Assembly (NCBI RefSeq): GCF_003858645.1
Contig: NZ_RQJP01000001.1
Location: forward strand, 744,001 to 808,000
From: Larkinella knui
Lineage (GTDB): Bacteria > Bacteroidota > Bacteroidia > Cytophagales > Spirosomataceae
Direction: 5' to 3'
Length of the DNA: 64,000 nucleotides
The notes below the pieces were generated by a model that was not told the DNA's origin, did not search any database, and worked only from the letters and a program-made list of their open reading frames with translations. Position numbers and translations under genes: made by a program. Shown piece after piece: positions 35,005 through 42,436 of the stretch. Numbering within the stretch: the stretch's first letter is position 1; every line of letters starts with the position of its first letter.

Positions 35005-38000
35005 ATGACACAAAAACTACCTTCTGCAATTCGTACAGGAAGGAACCATTGCCGTCGGGCCGCCCTGACGCTGGCTATTCTATTGATTGGCTTGCCGCTG
35101 CTGGCGCAAACCATCACCGGAAAAGTGGTTTCGTCCGAAGCCGGGCAGGCGCTGCCGGGCGTTTCGATTCTGGTTAAAGGCACCACAACCGGTACGACTT
35201 CGCGCACCGACGGCACCTACTCGATCACCGTGCCAAATCCCTCGTCGGTCCTGATATTTTCGTTCATCGGTTTTGAAGCGCAGGAAATACCGGTCGGCTC
35301 CAAAACCGTGATCAATGTCACCCTGAATGTTTCTACGCAAGCCCTGAACGAAGTGGTGGTAACGGCTTTGGGGATTTCCAAACAACAGCGCAACCTGGGC
35401 TATGTTACGCAGAAAATCGACAATTCGGCTATCTCTCAGGCCCGCGAAACGAACCTGGTTAGTCAGTTGGCGGGTAAAATTGCGGGGGTAACCGTGGTCA
35501 ATAGCCCGTCCGGAATCGGCGGTTCGGCCCGGATCACGATCCGGGGTGAGAAGTCGCTGAACATCAACGGCAATCAGCCGCTGTTTGTCATCGACGGCTT
35601 GCCGATCAACAATAATTTTGTCGGTTCATCCGGGCGCAACAACCAGGATGCCGATTACGGAAACGGGGCCGGGTTTATCAATCCGGACGACGTTGAGACG
35701 ATGACGGTTTTGAAAGGGGCCAGCGCCACGGCCCTGTATGGTTCGCGGGCGGCCAATGGCGTGGTGGTGATTACGACCAAAACCGGGAAGGCCACGAAAG
35801 GCATCGGCGTCAGCGTCAACTCGAACCTGACGTTTGAATCCGTTCTGCGACTGCCGGATTATCAGAACGTATACGGCCAGGGCCTGAACGGGGAGTTTGC
35901 GTTCAAAGATGGTTCGGGAGGGGGATTGCGCGACGGAACCGACGAAAGCTGGGGGCCGAAAATGGATGGCCGTCTGATCGTTCAGCACGATTCGCCGACC
36001 GACAAAGGCTACCGCGCGGGGGATACCAAAGTGCCCGGTGGCCCCGGTGTGGCCACGCCAACGCCGTTTATTGCGCACCCGAACAGCATCCGGGATTTCT
36101 TTGAAACCGGCCGGATTTTGACCAACAACGTCGCCGTAACGGGGAGCAATGACAAGGGTGATTTCCGGATGTCGTATACGAATCTGGAACAGAAAGGCTA
36201 CGTTCCCAACACGGACCTGACCCGGAACACGTTCAACGTCAATGCCGGATACAAACTCACCGACCGGTTTACGGCTCGCACCAACGTCAGCTACATCCGC
36301 AACCACAGCGATAACCGCCCGAACCTGAGTTACGGAACCGAGAACATCATGTACCTGCTGAACTGCTGGTGGGGTCGGCAAATCGATATGGCGTCGATGA
36401 AAAATTACTGGCAACCCGGTCTGGAAGGCATTCAGCAGTACAATTTTAACTACAACTACCACGACAATCCGTACTTCAACCTGTACGAAAATACCAACGG
36501 TCAGGACATCAACCGTGTGATCGGAAACGTTACGCTGTCGTATCAACTGACGGACTGGCTGTCGGTTCAGGGGCGGACGCAGGTCGATTATCAGGACGAA
36601 CTTCGGGTGCGTCAGCGGGCATTCAGCACGCAGCGGTATCCGTACGGTTCCTACCGCCGGGAAGCGGTGAAGACGCTGGAACGCAACACGGATCTGCTGT
36701 TTCTGGTGGATAAACGGCTCAACGAATCGTTCACACTGAGCGGAACGGCCGGGGGAAACCAACGGCTTAACAAATACGATTACGTCGACAATTTTGCGCC
36801 CCAGCTGACGGTTCCGGGCGTTTACAGCCTGAACAACAGCCGCGTGCCGCTCGAATATTCGCAAAACGTGTCGAACCGCCGGATCAACAGTCTGTTTGCT
36901 TCCGGCCAGCTCACGTACCAAGATAAATTAACGCTGGAACTGACAGGCCGGAATGACTGGTCGAGTACGCTGACGTTGCCGCAGGGCGTAGTCGGTATGG
37001 CCGATAATTCGTATTTCTACTGGTCGGGAACGCTCAGCGCGGTGATGAGCGACTGGATGAAGCTGCCGTCCTGGGTTTCGTTTGCCAAACTGCGGGCGGG
37101 TTACGCCCAGGTCGGAAACGATACGGAACCGTACCAGTTTTCGCAACCGTTCAATCCGGGAACGCCCTGGGGCACGACGCCGACCTTTAGCGAATCGACG
37201 CGGATTCCGAACCTGAGTCTGAAACCGGAAATCAGCAGTTCGCAGGAATACGGGATCGATCTTCGGTTCCTGAAAAACCGGGTGGGGCTGGACGTCACCT
37301 ATTACAATACCGTCAGTAAAAACCAGATCATCTTTTTGCCCCTTTCGGGAACGACGGGCTACAGCCAGATTGTGCAGAATGCCGGCCGGATTCAGAACAG
37401 CGGGATCGAGGTTATGCTGAACCTGACGCCGATCCGGATGGACAACATTGGGTTCCGCTGGGACATGAACGTCAATTTCTCGCGCAACCGCAGCAAGGTG
37501 CTCGAACTGGCCGACGGGGTTTCGACCTACGAACTGGCCAACCGGTATTTCTCGGTTCAGGCGCGGGTGAACGAACGCATGGGCGACATGTATGGCTATG
37601 CGTATGAGCGGGTTAGCAGCGATCCGAAAAGTAAATACTACGATCCGACCGGGCAGAATGTGGGCCAACTGGTCATCACGACCGATGGCCGGCCTGTGGC
37701 AACATCTACCTTGCAAAAACTGGGAAATTACAACCCCGACTGGCTGGCGGGTATCAATAACTCCTTCAAATTCAAAGGCTTCAACCTGAGTTTTCTGTTC
37801 GACATCCGCAAAGGCGGACAGGTCTATTCCCACACGTACGTCGTGGGTCGTGAAGGCGGTCAGCTGGCCGAAACCCTGCAGGGCCGCGAAAACGGGTATT
37901 ACGATAATTCGGTCGACAAGGAGTTCAAAAACGCGCCCGTTGGAACGTATTACGTTGTGCCGGGCGTGGTGAAAACCGGTGAAGGCCAATTTGCGGCCAA

Positions 38001-38328
38001 CGCCCGCCGGATTTCGGCCCGTGAGTGGCACACCGCTTTTACCCTGGGTCGTCAGGTTCTGGAAGACGCCATTTTCGATGCGTCGTTTACCAAATTACGG
38101 GAAGTGAAGCTGGGGTATTCGTTGCCGAATTCCATGCTGGGTAAGAAACTGCCTTTCCGCAACGTGACCGTTTCGCTGGTGGGCCGCAATCTGTTTCTGT
38201 GGACGAAAGTGCCACACATCGATCCCGAAACGTCGTCGGTTTCGGGCGGTACCGTCATTCCGGGGGCGGAGTCGGTCGCCATTCCATCGGCCCGGAGCTA
38301 CGGTGTCAACCTGTCGTTTAATCTGTAA
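35005..38328 (+). CDS. SusC-family TonB-dependent transporter (second pair)
   Basis: The 1107-residue product starts at the ATG at 35005, which gives an N-terminal basic stretch and signal peptide (RRAALTLAILLIGLPLLAQ) and lies downstream of the promoter element at 34919. It has the CarboxypepD_reg-like domain (ITGKVVSSEAGQALPGVSILVKG), the signature ALNEVVVTALGISKQQRNLGY, a plug (ARITIRGEKSLNINGNQPLFVIDGLPI) and a long barrel ending in YGVNLSFNL. It is paired with the SusD-like gene downstream and forms a transporter for a ligand that cannot be read from sequence. The PhnZ-like enzyme gene that follows hints that the ligand may be an organophosphonate or choline-type compound rather than a glycan; this is speculative. 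Confidence 0.95.
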   Translation: MTQKLPSAIRTGRNHCRRAALTLAILLIGLPLLAQTITGKVVSSEAGQALPGVSILVKGTTTGTTSRTDGTYSITVPNPSSVLIFSFIGFEAQEIPVGSKTVINVTLNVSTQALNEVVVTALGISKQQRNLGYVTQKIDNSAISQARETNLVSQLAGKIAGVTVVNSPSGIGGSARITIRGEKSLNINGNQPLFVIDGLPINNNFVGSSGRNNQDADYGNGAGFINPDDVETMTVLKGASATALYGSRAANGVVVITTKTGKATKGIGVSVNSNLTFESVLRLPDYQNVYGQGLNGEFAFKDGSGGGLRDGTDESWGPKMDGRLIVQHDSPTDKGYRAGDTKVPGGPGVATPTPFIAHPNSIRDFFETGRILTNNVAVTGSNDKGDFRMSYTNLEQKGYVPNTDLTRNTFNVNAGYKLTDRFTARTNVSYIRNHSDNRPNLSYGTENIMYLLNCWWGRQIDMASMKNYWQPGLEGIQQYNFNYNYHDNPYFNLYENTNGQDINRVIGNVTLSYQLTDWLSVQGRTQVDYQDELRVRQRAFSTQRYPYGSYRREAVKTLERNTDLLFLVDKRLNESFTLSGTAGGNQRLNKYDYVDNFAPQLTVPGVYSLNNSRVPLEYSQNVSNRRINSLFASGQLTYQDKLTLELTGRNDWSSTLTLPQGVVGMADNSYFYWSGTLSAVMSDWMKLPSWVSFAKLRAGYAQVGNDTEPYQFSQPFNPGTPWGTTPTFSESTRIPNLSLKPEISSSQEYGIDLRFLKNRVGLDVTYYNTVSKNQIIFLPLSGTTGYSQIVQNAGRIQNSGIEVMLNLTPIRMDNIGFRWDMNVNFSRNRSKVLELADGVSTYELANRYFSVQARVNERMGDMYGYAYERVSSDPKSKYYDPTGQNVGQLVITTDGRPVATSTLQKLGNYNPDWLAGINNSFKFKGFNLSFLFDIRKGGQVYSHTYVVGREGGQLAETLQGRENGYYDNSVDKEFKNAPVGTYYVVPGVVKTGEGQFAANARRISAREWHTAFTLGRQVLEDAIFDASFTKLREVKLGYSLPNSMLGKKLPFRNVTVSLVGRNLFLWTKVPHIDPETSSVSGGTVIPGAESVAIPSARSYGVNLSFNL

Positions 38329-38344
38329 TCAGTTTATAGTTTAA

Positions 38345-38408
38345 GGTTTATAGTTTTTGGTTAAATGGCTGATAGTCAGTTTTAACACTAAACTATAACG
38401 TATAAACC
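38345..38408. repeat. Imperfect inverted repeat between susC and susD (second pair)
   Basis: GGTTTATA (38345-38352) and TATAAACC (38401-38408) are complementary ends of an imperfect low-complexity hairpin, with further pairing of TTTTTGGTTAAA against TTTAACACTAAA inside. It occupies the same place as the hairpin at 8629-8690 in the first SusC/SusD pair, though the sequence differs. Confidence 0.5.
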
Positions 38409-38422
38409 AAGCAACTAGGACA

Positions 38423-39904
38423 ATGAAAAAAACATACATTCAATTACTCGCCTGCCTGGCATTGCTCATCGCCACCAGCACCTCCTGTGACAATGATTTC
38501 GAGGAAGTCAATACCAACCCCAACGTTCCCAATACCGTAACGCCGGATTTGCTGTTGCCGAACATCATCCGGTCGACGGTGAACGAGAACATGGGAACGG
38601 CCTGGGGCATCGGCAACATTGTCATGCAGTATACGGCCAAAATCCAGTTTGTGAACGAAGACCGCTACCTCTGGGGGGAACAGAACGGCATCTGGAGCAC
38701 TACGTATTCGACCCTGCGGGAAGTGCAGAATATGTACAACATCGCGTCGAGCACCACACCGGTTCAGAAAAATTACCAGGCGGTGGCGCTCATTATGAAG
38801 TCCTGGATGATGTCGCTGGTTACGGATGCCTACGGTGACGCTCCCTATTCGGAAGCGACCAAGGGCAAGGACAAAGCGTATTTTCCCAAATACGATACGC
38901 AGGAAGCCATTTACAACGGGATTTTGAAAGACCTGGCGGATGCCAACGCGTTGCTGGCGCCCGAAAATGGCGTCGTTAACGGCGATATTCTGTACGGGGG
39001 TGATGTGACGAAATGGAAAAAAATGGCCAATTCGCTCCGGCTGCGGTATTTGATGCGGATTTCGAACAAGCGCGACGTAAAAGCAGATTTGCAGGCCATT
39101 GTCAGCAATCCGACGGCGACGCCCATTTTTACGGCCAACGTGGACAATGCGGCTTTGCGGTATCTGGCCACGGTTCCGAATCAGTTTCCGTTGTATACCT
39201 CACGGGTAGGCTCCTTCGACGAGTTTCGGCTGAGCAAAACGCTGGGTGACAAACTGATCCAGTTGAACGACCCGCGACTCGGCATTTTTGCCCGGCCAAC
39301 GGTGGCGTCGGTAGCGGCCGGAAAACCGGCTTATGTCGGCGTGCCCAACAGCCTGGATGATGTGTCGGCCCTGACCTACAACGGCGGGGCCCAGAACGTT
39401 TCCCGCGTGGGATCGACGTATTACATCGACGGTTTTGGAACTCCGACGGAAGCCAACCTGAACATCGCCAGAGGAATTATCATGACCTATGCCGAACTGC
39501 AATTCATCCTGGCCGAAGCGGCTCAGAAAAAGCTGATTACCGGCGATGCCAAAACGTACTACGAAAAGGGCATCACGGCCTCGTTTGGCTTTTATGGCCT
39601 GGAAGTTCCGGCGGGTTATCTGGCCCAGCCGGATGTGGTGTTTGCCGAAACAAAAGCCCTGGAATTGATTGGAACTCAGAAATGGATTGCGTTATTTTAC
39701 AGCGGTCTGGAAGGCTGGTTCGACTGGCGACGAACGGGTTTCCCCGCCATCAAACCGGGGCCGTCGAACCTGAATCAAAACCGCGTTCCGGTTCGTTTTC
39801 AGTATCCCAGTTCGGAACTGAGCCTGAACAAAGCGTCCGTTGAAGAAGCCATCCAGCGCCAGGGACCCAATGATATCAATACCGCCGTCTGGTGGGATAA
39901 ATAA
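38423..39904 (+). CDS. SusD/RagB-like surface lipoprotein (SusD-like_2 type)
   Basis: A 493-residue lipoprotein: the leader MKKTYIQLLACLALLIATSTSC gives a lipobox with Cys22. The body has the shorter SusD-like_2 pattern: NFEEVNTNPN-like start (DNDFEEVNTNPNVPNTV), LVTDAYGDAPYSEAT, WKKMANSLRLRYLMRISNK, AELQFILAEAA and a C-terminal WFDWRRTGFP. It forms the ligand-binding lid of the SusC transporter encoded just upstream. The gap to susC is 94 bases and contains a hairpin. The gene after it, an HD-domain oxygenase-like protein, is separated by a 33-bp inverted repeat, so co-transcription with that gene is uncertain. Confidence 0.93.
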   Translation: MKKTYIQLLACLALLIATSTSCDNDFEEVNTNPNVPNTVTPDLLLPNIIRSTVNENMGTAWGIGNIVMQYTAKIQFVNEDRYLWGEQNGIWSTTYSTLREVQNMYNIASSTTPVQKNYQAVALIMKSWMMSLVTDAYGDAPYSEATKGKDKAYFPKYDTQEAIYNGILKDLADANALLAPENGVVNGDILYGGDVTKWKKMANSLRLRYLMRISNKRDVKADLQAIVSNPTATPIFTANVDNAALRYLATVPNQFPLYTSRVGSFDEFRLSKTLGDKLIQLNDPRLGIFARPTVASVAAGKPAYVGVPNSLDDVSALTYNGGAQNVSRVGSTYYIDGFGTPTEANLNIARGIIMTYAELQFILAEAAQKKLITGDAKTYYEKGITASFGFYGLEVPAGYLAQPDVVFAETKALELIGTQKWIALFYSGLEGWFDWRRTGFPAIKPGPSNLNQNRVPVRFQYPSSELSLNKASVEEAIQRQGPNDINTAVWWDK

Positions 39905-39912
39905 TTAGTGGT

Positions 39913-39991
39913 GAAAGAATGAAAGAGCGAAAGAGTGAATTAAAAACAAGTGCGTCCCTTTTAATTCACTCTTTCGCTCTTTCATTCTTTC
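39913..39991. repeat. 33-bp perfect inverted repeat
   Basis: Arms 39913-39945 and 39959-39991 are perfect reverse complements over 33 bases with a 13-base loop. The arms are made of repeated GAAAGA/GAGTGAAT words. It lies between susD and the HD-domain gene; the transcript hairpin would be one of the strongest in the window. Compare 3924-3993 and 8629-8690, which share the design but not the sequence. Confidence 0.88.
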
Positions 39992-40004
39992 GCTCATTCA
40001 AACT

Positions 40005-40568
40005 ATGAAAGCCGAGCAAACGATTACTGAGATCACCGCGCTGTTCGATCAGCATGGTTCCGATGATTATTACGGCGAACCCGTTTCGCAACTGGAACAC
40101 ATGCTGCAAGCGGCCATGCTGGCGGAACGGGCCGGGGCCGATGAGGAAACGATCATTGCGGCTTTTCTGCATGACATTGGGCACTTGCTGCCGTCGGATC
40201 TGGCGGAAGATCACATGGACGATTACGGTCGCGTCGATCACGAAAAACTGGGGGCCGACTGGCTGCGTGAACGCGGTTTTTCGGAGAAAGTGGCCCAACT
40301 GATTGAACATCACGTCAATGCCAAGCGGTATTTGACCTACAAGCATCCGGCCTATTTCAGTAAACTTTCGGAAGCCAGCCTGAAAACGCTCGAATTTCAG
40401 GGTGGGCCGATGTCGGCGGAAGAAGCGCAGGAATTTGAAACGAATCCCTATTTCCGGGGAATTTTGCAGGTCCGTGGCTGGGATGAACTGGCTAAAGAAA
40501 CCGACCTGGAAATGCCTCCGGTGGGGCAGTATCTGCAACTGTGCCGAACGTATCTGGAAAACCGCTGA
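40005..40568 (+). CDS. HD-domain diiron oxygenase-like protein (PhnZ-like)
   Basis: A 187-residue HD-domain protein. The residues that mark the PhnZ/TmpB oxygenases are present in order: Tyr23 and Glu25 (YYGEPVSQLEH), His32, His56-Asp57 (FLHDIGH), His79, His103 (EHHVNAK) and Asp160 (GWDEL). PhnZ uses a mixed-valent diiron centre to cleave the C-P bond of a hydroxy-phosphonate. No PhnY-type hydroxylase gene is nearby, so the partner would be elsewhere or the substrate differs. Many HD proteins of this subfamily are annotated only as phosphohydrolases, so the oxygenase call is an inference from the residue pattern. It follows the second SusC/SusD pair in the same direction. Confidence 0.82.
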   Translation: MKAEQTITEITALFDQHGSDDYYGEPVSQLEHMLQAAMLAERAGADEETIIAAFLHDIGHLLPSDLAEDHMDDYGRVDHEKLGADWLRERGFSEKVAQLIEHHVNAKRYLTYKHPAYFSKLSEASLKTLEFQGGPMSAEEAQEFETNPYFRGILQVRGWDELAKETDLEMPPVGQYLQLCRTYLENR

Positions 40569-40580
40569 TCGAGAAGCCAC

Positions 40581-40629
40581 TTAGTACTGTACCTGTCAGG
40601 TTTTCAAAACCTGACAGGTACAGTACTAA
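40581..40629. repeat. 49-base near-perfect palindrome
   Basis: Arms 40581-40604 and 40606-40629 are perfect complements around a single C. The core CCTGTCAGGTTTT/AAAACCTGACAGG is a word that, from memory, is widespread in Cytophagales intergenic regions. It lies between convergent genes and next to a true terminator, so it may be a mobile palindrome or add to termination. Confidence 0.8.
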
Positions 40630-40636
40630 CAAAAAA

Positions 40637-40663
40637 AGCCCCGATTTTTCAGTCGGGGCTTTT
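40637..40663. terminator. Bidirectional rho-independent terminator
   Basis: AGCCCCGA (40637-40644) pairs with TCGGGGCT (40653-40660), with A7 before and T3 plus C-T-rich bases after. It serves the convergent HD-domain gene (plus) and the unknown gene that ends at 40685 (minus). Confidence 0.85.
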
Positions 40664-40684
40664 CCTTTATAAAGATGCCGGTCG

Positions 40685-41737
40685 TTAAGCCGCCAGGCGG
40701 AGGTCCTGTTGTTCAAACTGAAGCATCGGTTCGATAACGGTGTTCAGGCGCTCGCGCAGGAATCCTTCCTGAAGATACGAAGGCAGTTTGGCAATCAATT
40801 GCTTGTAGCCCTGAAGTCCCAGCGCTTTGGCGATGTAGGATTCGTGGACGGCATTGATGTGCGACACGATTTTAACCAGACTTTCGTGGAATAGCCGGAC
40901 ATCGATCTCTGACTCAACAAACCGCTCGATTTCGCGGTTGTTCGATGAAATCCGAAGTCGGCTCAGGGCGTCGAAATACGTCGTGTAACCAATCTGCTTG
41001 CCCAATTGCTTGTATTGATCCACTCCGAATTTCTGCAAAATCTTACCCGTTTTCGCACTGCGTAACGCCGTCTTCGGGTTGTTCTGAATGGCCTGCCGCA
41101 GGGCTTTGATGCGCCGGTCGCGGGAGGTTTTCAGAAACTGGGCAATCTCGATCTGGGCGGCTGATTCGCGCGAAGGCAGGGTCAGATCCGGTTTGGCAAT
41201 ATCGAACTTCGCCAGCGGCAACCGCATCGTGCGGTAGCCATTCAGCGGGCCGGATGCATAGAATCCAATCGAAGCCGGATAATAGCCCCGAACGACCATA
41301 TTGCCAATGCGCCGGCGAATGATCTCTTCATTGCTGACGGGTTCGCCCATGGTATGGAGAAACGCCCGTACGCTGAACAAAACGCTGTAATAAGCCTGCG
41401 GGAACGTCCAGTGCAGCGAACTTTGCAGATACTGGTTGTCATTCACCACCGGCGTAATCCGAAGCGCGTACTCGGCACTCCAGCTATTGAGGAGCAACTT
41501 TTCCAACGCCTTACGCTGCTCGTCGGAAACGTTCGGTGCAAAATCCTGAAACAGCGGAAAACGACGCAAATCAAACAGGTCGTCTTGCCGTTGAATGTGA
41601 AAATCAATCGCGAAGAAGTGATTCAGAAACACCTGTGCGGGAATCGATTTTCGCCATGTTTCGTCCACGGGCTGGGCTGGCACAAACGACACCAGCTTGC
41701 CCTCTTGATTTGTCGACTTTTCTGTGTTCTCGTTCAT
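40685..41737 (-). CDS. Conserved protein of unknown function
   Basis: A 350-residue cytoplasmic protein without signal peptide or membrane segments. I do not recognise it. Two features stand out: a segment HWTFPQAYYSVLFSVRAFLHTMG (about residues 110-132) that resembles the central helix of HEPN-type proteins, and a basic stretch KTSRDRRIKALRQAIQNNPKTALRSAKTGKILQKFG (about 205-240). The C-terminal part is helical. The HEPN resemblance is weak, since the R-x4-6-H motif is not intact (RAFLH has three residues between). It stands alone on the minus strand between a terminator and the AT-rich gap before the BlaI gene. Confidence 0.72.
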   Translation of the reverse strand: MNENTEKSTNQEGKLVSFVPAQPVDETWRKSIPAQVFLNHFFAIDFHIQRQDDLFDLRRFPLFQDFAPNVSDEQRKALEKLLLNSWSAEYALRITPVVNDNQYLQSSLHWTFPQAYYSVLFSVRAFLHTMGEPVSNEEIIRRRIGNMVVRGYYPASIGFYASGPLNGYRTMRLPLAKFDIAKPDLTLPSRESAAQIEIAQFLKTSRDRRIKALRQAIQNNPKTALRSAKTGKILQKFGVDQYKQLGKQIGYTTYFDALSRLRISSNNREIERFVESEIDVRLFHESLVKIVSHINAVHESYIAKALGLQGYKQLIAKLPSYLQEGFLRERLNTVIEPMLQFEQQDLRLAA

Positions 41738-42046
41738 ACAGTTAGAACAAAAAAAAGTCGCCTGATGTTCAGGTTTTTGAAACTTTTTTCGGTTTGTATA
41801 CTATTGTATATCAGACTGTTAAAAACTATTTTTTGCCCCTGCAAACAGATCTTAAAAATGAATCGAAAAAGTCGTTTTTTCGGACCCAAATTGATTTAAA
41901 AACGAGCTGTTTTTACATCTATTTAGGCTTGATTTTTTTCTGATTTGCTTCTAAAAAACCGGCATTCCCTATCTTTTAACGTATTTTAACGTTATATAAC
42001 TGATAAATGCGTTGTGTAACTGTAAAATGCGTTATACATTTGATCA
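41738..42046. promoter_or_regulatory. AT-rich control region upstream of blaI
   Basis: This 309-base gap has no gene and is strikingly AT-rich. It holds the promoter of the minus-strand unknown gene and that of blaI. GTTATATAAC (41991-42000) is a perfect palindrome. Two near-repeats, AAATGCGTTGTGTAAC (42005-42020) and AAATGCGTTATACATT (42025-42040), lie 20 bases apart over the blaI promoter and are candidate BlaI operators. Confidence 0.55.
42012..42042 (+). promoter_or_regulatory. blaI promoter adjoining its start codon
   Basis: TTG (42012-42014), a 20-base gap and TACATTTG (42035-42042) match the Bacteroidota minus-33/minus-7 promoter. The minus-7 element ends four bases before the ATG at 42047, so transcription would start at or next to the start codon and the mRNA would be leaderless or nearly so. 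The near-repeats that overlap this promoter suggest autoregulation. Confidence 0.6.
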
Positions 42047-42436
42047 ATGGAAGCACTTACCAAAACAGAAGAGAAGGTAATGCAGATTCTTTGGGCCATT
42101 CGCAAAGGATTTGTAAAGGACGTCATCGATGGCATGCCCGACCCCAAACCGCCCTACAACACCATTTCGTCGCTCATCCGGATTCTGGAAAAGAAAGGAT
42201 TTGTCGGACACAGGGCCTATGGAAAAACGCACGAGTACTTTCCGACGGTTTCAAAACTGGCTTACCGGAAATTTACGTTCCAGAGTTTTCTGACCAACTA
42301 TTTTGAAGGGTCGCCGGAAAAAGTCGTGTCGTTTATGGTCAACGAAGAAAAGCTGAGTGCGGACGAAATTCAGCGGATTGTTGAATTGCTCGACAAGGAG
42401 GAAAAACCACCTAAAAAAACCGGCCATGCGGACTGA
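42047..42436 (+). CDS. BlaI/MecI/CopY-family repressor
   Basis: A 129-residue regulator with the family winged helix (LTKTEEKVMQILWAIRKGFVKDVIDGM, PPYNTISSLIRILEKKGFVGHRAYGKTHEYFPTVSK) and a helical dimerisation tail. BlaI-type repressors block transcription until a cognate M56 metallopeptidase sensor triggers their cleavage or release. Its stop lies inside the beginning of the downstream M56 gene (11-base overlap), as in other blaI-blaR1 pairs. No beta-lactamase gene is next to it, so the regulon lies elsewhere and need not concern antibiotics. The N-terminal sequence requires the ATG at 42047. Confidence 0.93.
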   Translation: MEALTKTEEKVMQILWAIRKGFVKDVIDGMPDPKPPYNTISSLIRILEKKGFVGHRAYGKTHEYFPTVSKLAYRKFTFQSFLTNYFEGSPEKVVSFMVNEEKLSADEIQRIVELLDKEEKPPKKTGHAD

